Source: Musa acuminata AAA Group
Taxonomy: Eukaryota > Streptophyta > Magnoliopsida > Zingiberales > Musaceae
Assembly: GCF_036884655.1 (NCBI RefSeq)
Contig: NC_088342.1
Coordinates: forward strand, 10,411,501-10,475,500
DNA: 64,000 nucleotides
Direction of reading: 5' to 3'
Under the pieces are notes generated by a model. That model searched no databases and had not been told where the DNA came from. It saw only the letters and a program-made list of their open reading frames with translations. Of this stretch, positions 33,291 to 46,994 are shown in pieces. A program made the position numbers and the translations under genes. Position 1 is the first letter of the stretch. Every line of letters starts with the position of its first letter.

Positions 33291-35879
33291 CTAAGAATTA
33301 CATAGATGATGAAAGATAGAACCCAATTATAAATAAAGGAAGATTTCATGTTTGCAGCCAATTGTAGATTTCATGAAATTAGATAATGTGGTCATATTGA
33401 AGTTAAAAAACCAAAAAATGGAACACTAGCTATGCCCGTCCTTTCACAATGTACTGCAAGTATCAGAAAAATGACAAGAAAAGTTCTTGATGTTTTCCAC
33501 TAACTAATAGTAGGTATGTCTATTTCTTGCAAATTGATGATTGAGAAAGTATAGAAATAGTGATCTTGAAATAATTTCACGATCTTTCTTCTTTTTCAAT
33601 GTTCCATGTTGAATTTTATTTTTGGCCAATTGTGCAATTAATTTAAGTCATTGTTATCATATGTCTCACCTTGCGTTCTTATCATGTTCTATTGTGGAAT
33701 TATACATTGTGTTAATAGATAAATAGATATTTCTTGTTTGTAGATGATTATCACCTTCGCTATGTATGGGTAGATGATTTACAAGAATTAGATACTGTCT
33801 ATGTAACTTAGGATCTTGATTCTTATTGTGAGTAAATACCAAGATCTAATATTTTGACAACATAGTGTATTTTGGTTAATCGTTGGTGCAACATGTGCTA
33901 GTATATTGTGCCATATAGGCTGTTGAGCATCTGCAGTTGGTCTGGCTTAGAGCAATGGCCTAACCAACTGGGGAAACAAAGAGGGCAGAGAAAGTGGGGA
34001 AAGGTGGAAAAGTTGATATGTACTATTGTTCAATATTACTCAAACCATATCCATAGTGATGTTGGTGCAGCATAGGTTGATCAAAGGATGGGTAGATTTA
34101 GATGTGATCGAATAACCCCTTGCTCATTTTACCCCTTGCTTTTTTTCTCCCCCTTCAATAAGCAAGCTACTACAATGCACACCTGACCAATTTTTGTCAG
34201 ATCAACCCTAAATCTTTAATATCCGCTCTGACATGAGAAACTCTTTTTGCCTAGTTATACCAGGTTGGTGTGGTTGGCCATCATTAGCCTTGATGTTCAT
34301 CATACCTGTGTTGTAATGAATATCACTTTGTTAACTTTTGTCATGTTTGATGCTGGTGTGTAGTGCACTATCGCTCAGGAATGTGAATGAACTGTTGATC
34401 AAGTTCAAGAATGTGACAACTGGACTACAATCCTCTGTTCATTTATATCCCACTTGATTAGTTATTCTTTCTACTCATCAGAGTCAAGTTCATTGTTAGG
34501 TTCATCATCAAATTTATAGTAATATCTTCCAACCTTGGGAATCTGAAAGTTGATTCAGGAGAACTGTTTCTGACATGGTTAGCTCTTGTGGAATCTCGTC
34601 TAGCCATGAGATTTGATGCAATTCTTTATAGAAAACCACTTGGAAATCGACAGGCAACCAGTGTGACCAACTGACCATATGGTTTACAAGGCTAAAACTC
34701 AAATAAACTTACATTGGTATTAACGTTAATATTTGTTGTATCATAGGAATCAAATCAGGATCAATTTTTTTTCTAGTTTGTTTTTGGATAGTTGACATGA
34801 TGCTCATTGTGTTGGCATGGATTCTCTGATATGAGCTTGATGTATTTGATCCTAGCTTATATCTGTGCTACCATCAGCGACTGTTTGACCTCTATTAGGG
34901 GTTGTTCAACTCCCAATAGCAGCCAGCCGGGCTTAAGGTTCATGGGATGAGGCATGAGGCTGATGACAAAGGCCAAATTTATGTTGAAAAATGTGAGATA
35001 ATTGGATTTTGTAATGGATGAAACACTTCAATTTAGGCATCAAAAGGCACTCAACCAAGGGGGTTGAAGGCGCAGTGGACCTTGTGGAGTCTAGCGCTAA
35101 TTTGGCTCAGATTGGTTTGTGTTGTGTGCATGCGCACGTAGGGGTGCCTAGATGTGCATGTGCACGGGTGTGTGTGCAGGTGCATGTGTGTGTGCTTTAG
35201 TCAGTTGGGATGACAGAACATGCGCAGTTGGTTCTTTAGGCAGGCTGTAAATTGGGTTGAATGGAATTGCTACACGCATGGAGTTTTAGACAGCTTGGAC
35301 AAAGGTACACGTGCACTTTCTGAGTGTAGGCAGGCTGATTGGGTTGAATAGAATTTCCGCTACTGTTGTTGGATTTCTCTGAATGAACAAGAATGATGCT
35401 GCTTTCTGGACATTATAGCCACTTGCAGTATACTGATTCAAATTAGTATACAAACTACTTGGATGGAACATATGCATTATAGTAACCTCCTCATGGTCAC
35501 ACCTTGTCCCTAAAGTGATAGCCTCCAATACCATCAGAATAAATTCTATTGCAACTCCCTGGTGCCCTCATCTCATGGGCCATTACTTGATCTAAGAAGT
35601 ACCTTGGTAGGTTTTGCAGTTGTCTTACCATATTTTGTGCCAGGATATACTTGAAATGAGTCACAAGTCCTCCAATTGCCTTCATGACCTGATTTTAGTG
35701 TGTTGTAAAAATACACCAAAATTTGATCCTGGAGCAGGGAGGCTTTCTGACGACTATTCCACCTCTGTAATAGATAAAGGAAGTTGATTAGTGTAATATG
35801 TCAACAAGTAGGGCTGTACATGCATATTTTAGTGTGTAATGTGCCTCACTCTTTACCATACTTTGATCACAAATCTATG

Positions 35880-36240
35880 TGATGTACATGCATTTTCAGT
35901 CTCAATCTAGCTTATATATGCAAGAATTCAGCCTATATCTATGCCTATTGTGGCCTGATCTGCATGGATTTAGCCAACATCTATGTGGATCTAGCCTAGG
36001 TCGGTATTCATCTTGGCCATGTTAGTATGGGTCTAGCCAAAATTTAGGTGAATGAAGTCTGGATATGCACCAATCTTAGTCAGAACTGATCTAGCCTAGA
36101 TTTGTGCTGACCTTGGTTGGCTCCAATCTAACCTACACTGACCTTGGTCAAATCCATGCATATTAGCCTAGATTTCTTGGATTTAGGTCAGATCTGTTTG
36201 GATCTAGAATAAACATATGCATTTTAGCATAGATGTAGAG
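35880..36240. repeat. Degenerate short-period repeat
   Basis: Variants of gatctagcctagattt and gaccttggtca recur about every 25-45 bp. The units are too diverged to give a firm period. Confidence 0.5.
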
Positions 36241-36654
36241 AAATGATGCATAGATCTAGGTTAATAACCATTCCTCGAGGCATAACATCATGAGCAAAAG
36301 CATGAATAGGCATAAAAACGAGGCATCAGTCAAGGCATTTAAAAGTAAAACTAAGCAAAAAATAGTTCCCTGTTTATCTTCAAATTTACCTTGCTTTGGA
36401 GAAAATGATCTAGATTTTTTTTTTTTAGGTTGAAGCTTGGTTTGAGTAAGAAGAAGATGAAGATTGAGAGTCCAGAGTGAAGAAAAGAATCTAAGAGGCT
36501 GATCGATGTTACCTTTAATGCTATCATTTTTTATCTTTAATTCATTTGATGCAATGTTTTGTTGTTCATGTAATTTGTTTGCTGGGTTGTGTAACATATC
36601 CAAATACGTTGCTATCATTTTTCTTTCTGATGTCTTTGTTTAGATACATAGTGG

Positions 36655-36980
36655 TTTAGATACATAGTTGAGCAGAGAGCAGGTAACTTTGGGAGCTGAT
36701 TTGGAGAAACTTCTTGGGTTAAATGATAATACTTTTTGAGGAAGCAGTTCCTATTGTCTTTTGGGCCTGGTAAGGCATGTTTCTTGCCAGCATATTAGGT
36801 TAGCATACCCTTGATGGCTCTTTTTTAACCAAAAAGTTAATGACTAAATGATAGAAAGGAAGCTGAAGCTTGATGTAGATAGCGGGATTTGGAGGTCTGT
36901 GGAATAAAATGATAGCTGCTATTTTAGGAGAACTTTAATTAAAGTTGACATTTTTAATCTGTAAAACATGGGAAGCCTTC
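36655..36980. repeat. Old direct duplication, first copy
   Basis: It contains gagcagagagcaggtaactt, ttggagaaactt, gaagctgaagcttgat and gctattttaggagaacttta. It aligns, with gaps, in the same order to 38465-38665. Confidence 0.5.
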
Positions 36981-38464
36981 TTAAGCAACGGCTACTTAAT
37001 TAAGGTCTGATATGGTTAGGAACAAATGGGCTCTGTTGGTAAGAAAAATAGCTTAGGTTCAAGAGAACACTAAGGTAGGTTAGCCAGGTTTGCACCCTTG
37101 GTGAGTATTGACCATCCAATTTGAAGCAATGGCTGGTCAAGGATTATCATACCTCTTGTGGTTGTTTAATAAAGTTCAAATATCACCTTGCCCCATTTAA
37201 CTTGTTAGCTTTAGGGTTCCATGACCAGCGAGTAGATCACCCAGCATAACTATCAACATTTTTTATATACTAGATGATGTTTAGCGACCAATCACATCTA
37301 AATTGACTGTTATTCTCTCTGATTGAAGAATTTTTTATGTTTAGATTATTTTTATTGTATCCTAACTCATGTTTGGATCATGTGTATGTGTATTTATATG
37401 CTTCAGCTATTGATCAAGTTTAATGTATTTTGGTAACTAGAATTATTAGGATCTAATAAGAGAGGACTTTTTTTTGGCTTACATCAGAAATGTTTTTGGA
37501 GGCTTACGTTTAGTTTGAGATCATATATTGGACAGTAGTTTCTAGGTTTGGTAGACCTTCTAGTTGGTCCAAAATTAATGATCGAACCTATCAGCTGCCA
37601 TAATGCCCCCATTTCATGGTCAACACCATGATATACTTCTTCAGTTTGTGAGCTTAAGGTCTTTAAGCTACCATCTGGGATTTCAAATGTGTCAGTAGCC
37701 AAGACTTGTTTGGTTGCTGGTTGGAATATTCTGGATGTATTTCCTATGTGCCAATTTTAGTGAAAAATGAAATTGTGGCAGGCATGTTTTAGGAGCTTTA
37801 TTTTCAGGTTATATAATCTTCCAGTTTTTCTAAACTGGCAAAATTGCTCCTTTTGAAATGTGGGTGTTCACCCTTCCCTGATCTTGCTTTCACAGGAGCC
37901 TCATGCAATGGGTATTTACTATTTCCTTTTAGCATGATTATATGGGTAAACAAAAGCAAATGAAGTATATACAGCATGATGTCCAAACTTCACATTGAGT
38001 TTTTCTCTATTTTATTAATTAAACAGAACACTCATGTTATTTATGCTCAACTCTGACTGTGGCATTTCATATTGAGTTCTAGAACTCAAGTTTTGCAACA
38101 TTATAGCCTTTACTGCACTTGGATGTTTAAAAGTTTGATATTTGTTGTAGGTTGTTTAAGCTTAAAAGTAAACGATGTGCTGTAAATTATTTAGGAATTC
38201 TTGTGACATGATAAACTAGTGATTTTCCTTAGAAGAAGAAAAAGAAAGAAAACAGAAGAAACAAGTGATGATATATATGGTTCCAAACATTGTTCTTGCT
38301 GCTTCTACAAATATATTTCTCTGTTCATTTTGGTTGCAGTGTTTTGTTGGTCATCATGATTGCTTTTGCTGCCTTGATTGACACTGTACTAAGTCCATCA
38401 AATATTTGGTACTGAGCATCACTTGGACATCGAAAGTTCCTTCCTTTATTTTCTTTGTTCCTTT

Positions 38465-38665
38465 TAGATGCATTGTGGAGCAGACAGCAGGTAGCTCTTG
38501 GGGGTAATATCTGATTTGAAGAAACTTGGTTTTTTTTTCTTTATTGTTGAGGAAACAGCTGAAGTTTGATTTAAATTATTTATCTGGAGATGGTTATGGA
38601 ATTCGTTGATTGCTATTATTTTACTAGAATTTTTAATCAAAGTCCACCTTTTTGGGAAGCTATCC
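38465..38665. repeat. Old direct duplication, second copy
   Basis: It contains gagcagacagcaggtagctc, tttgaagaaactt, acagctgaagtttgat and gctattattttactagaatt. Same order and strand as 36655-36980, about 1.8 kb apart. It could be an eroded LTR pair or a simple segmental duplication. Confidence 0.5.
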
Positions 38666-39159
38666 TGTCAGAGACTGCCTGGTTTAGTATAAGTATTGAA
38701 TTCAGATGGGATTTTGGGACAGAGAGTCTTGAGCTGGTCAAGCTTGATGCTAATGTTTCTCTCCAACTCTATACAACTGCTTTATAGACTACAGAGTTGT
38801 CTCTTTTTCCACCTTCATATTTTGACAAGATCTCCTGAAGGATGACTTCTTCAGGAAGGGAAAGCTGCTAAGAGGAATGATTCCACCGACCGTGGGGAAA
38901 CCTGAAGTGGCAAGCAAAACCAGCAAGTCTTGTGGGTCGATAGAGTGCTGATAGATTTGGGGCCATGTGACCGCCAACACAGCCTGTGCCCCAAAATGCT
39001 TCATGCTCATCTGATCCAAAATATGCTTGGCCTTGAATTGTCTGGTATGTCATGTCTTATTACATTCTAACGTCGAGATCTTATATATACCTAATTGTAT
39101 TGTACAAAAATTAAGATAAAAAAATAAAATTAAGTTGCTATTCTAAAATATTTTTAAAA

Positions 39160-39430
39160 AATAAGTTAATTACATATTATCCTTAGCATCTCGGTTTTTA
39201 TATTTTTAAAAATTATATTGCTATTTTTTATAATTAATGAAATATTTAACATCGTTTTTTTTTTGTCAACTGCTAATAAAAATATCATAGGATTTATTAT
39301 GGAGCATGTGTTAGTATAGTATTTTCATCAAATATTTTATTTTTGTAAGTAAAGAGATCCTAATATAATTTTTAAAAATATAAATATTAAAATATTAAAA
39401 ATAATTAATTATAATTAAATTATAATTAAA
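39160..39430. mobile_element. Long-TIR element family, short derivative (copy C)
   Basis: The left arm (ttaattacatattatcctta, tatttttaaaaattatattg) is inverted to the right arm (cctaatataatttttaaaaa, ttaattataattaa), with the tcataggattta core between them. At about 270 bp it lacks the GC-rich interior of copies A, B and D and looks like a MITE-sized deletion derivative. Confidence 0.6.
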
Positions 39431-40279
39431 TCTAAGGGGAACTAACAAAATTATTTGATAACCCTAACCCTCTCTAATTCCTAACACATGTTCACCCTCA
39501 TTTTTAGAAATGATATGTTTCTCTAGAACAGCTCTCACCTCAGCGCTATGCTGCAATGGTCGTTATTGTTTGTCCTTATCCAAGCAGACCAAATTCCTCT
39601 AGCCAAATCGTACGCACCCCCCACAGTGATCACGTCATCCCAAGATCTGTACCTAAAAAGTGATTGATGGATGGGGGGGTGTAGTTGTTGCATCAGCTGG
39701 TGACATGCAAGTTTCCTCTGTAATCCAGTTTGGTGGGTGATCCAAGTCAGCGCTCCATCTGTCACTCTCTCTCCTCCCCGAGATCGATCGAGGAGGTGGG
39801 CTGCAATCTCTAAGCGAGCCTCGTCCGATGGACATAGCCATGAGATGGGCACCCACCACCATTTGGTGATGAGATTCGAGCTCATTGGCACTTTTGGTGG
39901 ATGCATGCTTGGAAGAAGAAGATGTTGCGGCAGAGAACAGCTCAGCAGCTCATCCTCGGTCACATTCTCTCCCCTTGTAATGTTCTCCGCTCCCCATACT
40001 GCCCATGGATTGATACCATATGGTTTTTAAATCTCTCCCCTCTTTATCTTGTTTTGTCGTTAATCATTGTCATTCTTTGCTAATACATGGAAGGTTGTGC
40101 TTCAAAAATCATAAGAAGTATATCATCAATTAATTTTCATTGATCAAGTGATGCCAAAAATAAAAAGAGAAAATGGAGATCACCTTATATTATCTGCTCA
40201 TGTAGACAAGGGTGACTACCTCATAAAGTGTAAAAGTGACAAAGTGCAAAGATTATCTCAAAAACTATAAAAAAATTTA
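39431..40279. other. Non-coding region with unclear GC-balanced block
   Basis: 39535-40030 is less AT-rich and has open frames on both strands (142 codons minus, 97 codons plus), but none has a recognisable motif. It is probably an eroded gene or element fragment. Confidence 0.4.
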
Positions 40280-40900
40280 TCATTGGAAGAGGCATAAAAT
40301 AAAATGTACTCGGGATGCATGAATCAGGAAAACTTAATCTATATAAAAGGAAATCCATCGTAAATGAAGGCATAAGATAAAATATGTCCAAGGCGCATTA
40401 GTCAGAAAAAACCAACTCACATAATAAGAAACTCGTCAGGGTGAGAGGCTTAAGATAGAATATGCTCAAGATATGTATCGAGAAAATTTAACTTGCATAA
40501 TAAGAAACCTGCCACAGTAGGTAGCACAAGACAAAACAATCTCAAGGTACATGAATTAAGAAAACTTGATGTACATGAATTGAGAAAACTTGACCTGTAT
40601 AAGAAGAAACTCGTCACGCTGAGAGGCACAAGATAAAATATGTCCGAGACATGTGAGTTGCATAAACGCAACCAATGTAATGAGAAACTACCATGGCTAA
40701 AGGCACAAAATAAAAAATGCTCGAATCGCACAAGTTGATAAAACATGACCCTAGTAAAAAGAAACTTACCACAGCGAGAGGCACAAGGTGAGATGTGTTC
40801 AAGGTATATGAGTTAGGAAAACTTGGTCCGCATGAGAGTAAGTTCACCATGACAGAAGACACAAGGGAATGAATATCTGAAGTAGGGAGGTGGAGCATCG
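40280..40900. repeat. Degenerate tandem repeat, period about 77 bp
   Basis: Diverged versions of gagaggcacaagataaaata-type sequence recur near 40291, 40369, 40446, 40523, 40627, 40703, 40780 and 40857, each followed by tgctcaagaca-like and gagaaaacttgacctgcata-like words. One unit has an extra internal 30-bp duplication (acttgatgtacatgaattga), which explains the 104-bp step. Antisense frames across it are repeat artefacts. Confidence 0.75.
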
Positions 40901-41049
40901 ACCCCTCCTTTACTCGAGGTGAGTAGGTCACTGCCTAACATAGTCTACCATCTTGGAGCCCCATAAATTGAAGAGGGAGAGAGAGAGATACAAACACCTC
41001 AGGCAGAAAAATAGAGCTTCCGCATAATAACAAAAGAGATATGAACCCT

Positions 41050-41270
41050 TCACCTTCGCTGAGGTGGGGAGGTCAAGATGCCTAACCCTCGCCTTCGTTT
41101 GAGGTGTTGAGGTCGGGAAGCCCGACCCCCTCCTTTGCCCGAGGCATGGAGGTCCGACCCTCACTTTTGCACGAGGCATGGAAGTTGGGAAGCTCGACCC
41201 GCACCTCCATTGGAGGTGATGAGGTCAGGAAGCCCATCCCCTGCCTCTGTCCAAGGCGATGAGGTCATAA
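41050..41270. repeat. GC-rich degenerate tandem repeat, period about 40 bp
   Basis: Units of the type gaggcatggaggtcgggaag followed by cccgaccc(ct)cctttgcc recur about six times. The array directly follows the 77-bp array, so both may belong to one larger unrecognised element. Confidence 0.7.
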
Positions 41271-42770
41271 AATCTAATCAGATCGGGAAGAAATGGGAAG
41301 GTTGGGGAACCAACCCTGTCTAACCCAAGTGCATTCATCGACGATACGAGTGATAGGTCAATAATAGATCACTACTAGCAACGCGTGAGCATGATGAGGT
41401 AGACATGTAGGATGAACTAGATATGCCACTTGATCGATAATGGATCAAAGAGGTATAAGCTTGGCGTGTCAAATGAACCAAATGCCGCACTTTGGACCCT
41501 TTTCGCAATAGCCCCAAATCACACCTTGGAAAGAGGACAAATGATAAGGAGTATACCATCAGTCAATCTTTATCCAACACGTGACCATGTGGGTAAGATG
41601 AAAGGAGAAGATGAAAGTCATCTTCCATCAGTTTGCCCATGTGGGCAAATGTCCAAGGCAAATGATTATGGTTACTCGCACCCCCTATGTTGACGCCACC
41701 CCCTCTCCCTTATTGCCCACGTAAACAAGAAGCTAATGTAGAATATTTTATGAAATATTTTGCTCATTTATATTAGGTATAAAAACTTATCTTTAGCATA
41801 ACGAAAAGGGGATGATTTTTTTTTACCACTAGGGTTCGCACTTATACACCTCGAGTTACTAACTTAGATATTAAAAAAAAAATCTCTCGTGATCTCGATT
41901 TTCTTATATGTGGCATATCGAACAACTCTGTGCAGATAGATCCAGAACACATCTAAGTTTACCAAAATGTCAACAACTTCTTCCCTCAGTAAAAAGAATT
42001 ACTAGAAACAATAAAAACTATATAAACAATAATAAAATCTTATTAGGAATATCTCAATGATAAAAGAATAATAAATATTAAACCCCAAAGAGTAAGAATA
42101 TCTTGAATAGATTAATTATGCAATAATATAATATCAGTAATATGAGATCTATTAATTATATAACAAAAATCATATTACATCGAATAAATTATTATTATTG
42201 TTACGGTATTAACAAGATTTATAAAATTATATGATGAAAAATAAAGTTAATTGAAATTGACATGAGATAGTGTCAAGAAAAAATAAAAGATTAATTTCAG
42301 TATTTTTTTTTAATGATGGTGCCTGAATAATTATCCAAAATGTTGTGAATTTTGTATCTATGTGTTTACATGAGGATACATTTAACAAACGTCATGGACT
42401 TTTTTGTAAAAATAACGAATAACACGTATCAAAGGAGGGCGAGAGAGGGAAAACTACTCGGTGGAGGAGGGCATGCCGGTCTTTTCGACCCAACATAGGC
42501 GCCCAATGGCAGAGTAGTGGACCCCGACGCGCGCGCGGGCCCACAAGTTGCCCGGACTCCAAAGCAACCAGTCGAATCTGGTCGAACCGCTCGTCCGTCC
42601 CACTCTCCCCTGCCCGAGCCAAATAAATGCCCGCGTCCCCTCGTTGCCTCGTCCGCCCAAAGGAAAGCGAAACCTCCCCTCTTTCTTCCGCTTCCTCTCG
42701 CTCCTCCGACAAATCTTTAGGGCTTCTGCTCCAGATCGAGACGGAAAGAAAGGGAGAGGGAGAATAGAAG
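41271..42770. other. Spacer, then promoter and leader of alpha-tubulin
   Basis: 41271-42430 is non-coding and AT-rich. From about 42440 the sequence turns GC-rich. A TATA-like caaataaatg at about 42619 and a telo-box-like ttagggctt at about 42717 lie upstream of the tubulin ATG. Confidence 0.45.
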
Positions 42771-45634
<2,864 letters not shown>

Positions 45635-46994
45635 GTCATGGTTGCATTGTGAGAATTTGGTCTGAGTTGGATGTGCAATATCTCAAGCTTGTGATTAGCG
45701 TCGAGCCCTCGTTCGATATGTTCTCGACTTCTGGTTGTTTTTAAACACATGTCGGGTTTATTAAAATTGTTCCAGTTATTTCAGGTTATGCAAATGTGTA
45801 TTTGAGTGTAGTTGCTTCATTAAGGATTCAAGTTTCCGCACATCCGCATACCGCACATCCAATGAGAATAGATCTGATCAGTTATTAAACTAATGAGTTA
45901 CTACTAGTAGTGGTTATTATGGCAGCAATTTGACAGTCGATATGATATCTAAAGGTTTGTTGGCTCCATGAAAAATTCACGATTTGTCATAGCGCAAAGA
46001 CCTAATATGATATATCAGCATATACAACTTGGTCGATCAATTAGCTCAGTCGTTGATGGGGGAAAATATCGGTGATGCTTATATCAACTAATCATATCGG
46101 TGGTTGATGGGAAAAAACATCGGTGATACCTTGATTCGATTCAGGCCTATATATGGAAAAAGATTTTGAGCACTCACTATTATTGGTTCTACTAACTCTT
46201 CTTTTTCTTAGGTCTTCTAAAATGCCTATATGTGGAAAATGATTTTTAGCACTCGCTATTATTGTTTCCACTAACTCTTCTTTTTCTTAGGTCTTCTAAA
46301 ATTAAAATTGGACAAGGTTCGAAGTTAGGTTTAACTTTTTCTTCCTCTTACTATTTCGACTTTATATGGTTTAGACAATTCAAAATAAATCTTAAATAAT
46401 CTAATTAGTGAATATATATATATATATATACATATATATATACACTATAAAAGATGCTCTTCTACATCCCTCCAAAAGGAGACGATGTACAGTGCCATTT
46501 TAGCTTCCTCTTGTCATCTTTTGCTTACTAGTTTTGTCACCGCATCGTGTCTGATTCTAATGTTATTCATTCATAAATCATATATATACACATTTTTAAA
46601 ATACGGAAGATGATAAAAAAAAATATTGATATATCTTTTTTTTAAAGAAAGAACTTAAAAAAAATCATAAAAATTTATTGTTTCTAATAAAAGTAAAAAA
46701 AAAAATCTTCGAACGATTCTTTCTATCCAAAAATACACAGTTCGGGCCGTGTCGATTAAACTCACTTAATTAACAGTTACAGCCCATCTCACCCACGTCT
46801 TAATCCGCCCCCTCCATCTCTTTATCGCATCTCCAAAACCCTAACCATAAAAGGGGTCGACAAACCCCCAAATCCACGAGCCAGAGAGAGAGAGACAGTG
46901 CGAGCGAGTGCCCGCCCGACTTCCCCGATCTCTCTCGACTCCAAAACATCATCTTTCTTCTTCTCCGCCTTCGTCTTCTTCCACCGGTTCAAGC
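45635..46994. other. Tubulin 3' region and importin promoter
   Basis: Non-coding. It contains a 79-bp tandem duplication (46145-46301), an imperfect TA tract (46414-46442) and, near 46835-46860, cccaaccctaaccataaaa-like sequence with a telo-box-type accctaa upstream of the importin start. Confidence 0.5.
46145..46301. repeat. 79-bp tandem duplication
   Basis: Two adjacent copies start at 46145 (gcctatatatggaaaaagat) and 46224 (gcctatatgtggaaaatgat), each ending ttcttaggtcttctaaaat. A smaller echo (ggttgatggg...atcggtgat) lies just upstream at about 46050-46125. Confidence 0.88.

Larger units (their letters stand above)
33299..39154. other. Gene-poor region
   Basis: About 5.9 kb without a gene I can support. 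Short frames (34514-34702 minus, 35286-35685 minus, 37484-37702 minus, 38590-38787 plus) show no domain and are broken. It contains a degenerate word repeat (35880-36240) and an old direct duplication (36655-36980 and 38465-38665), listed separately. Confidence 0.45.
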
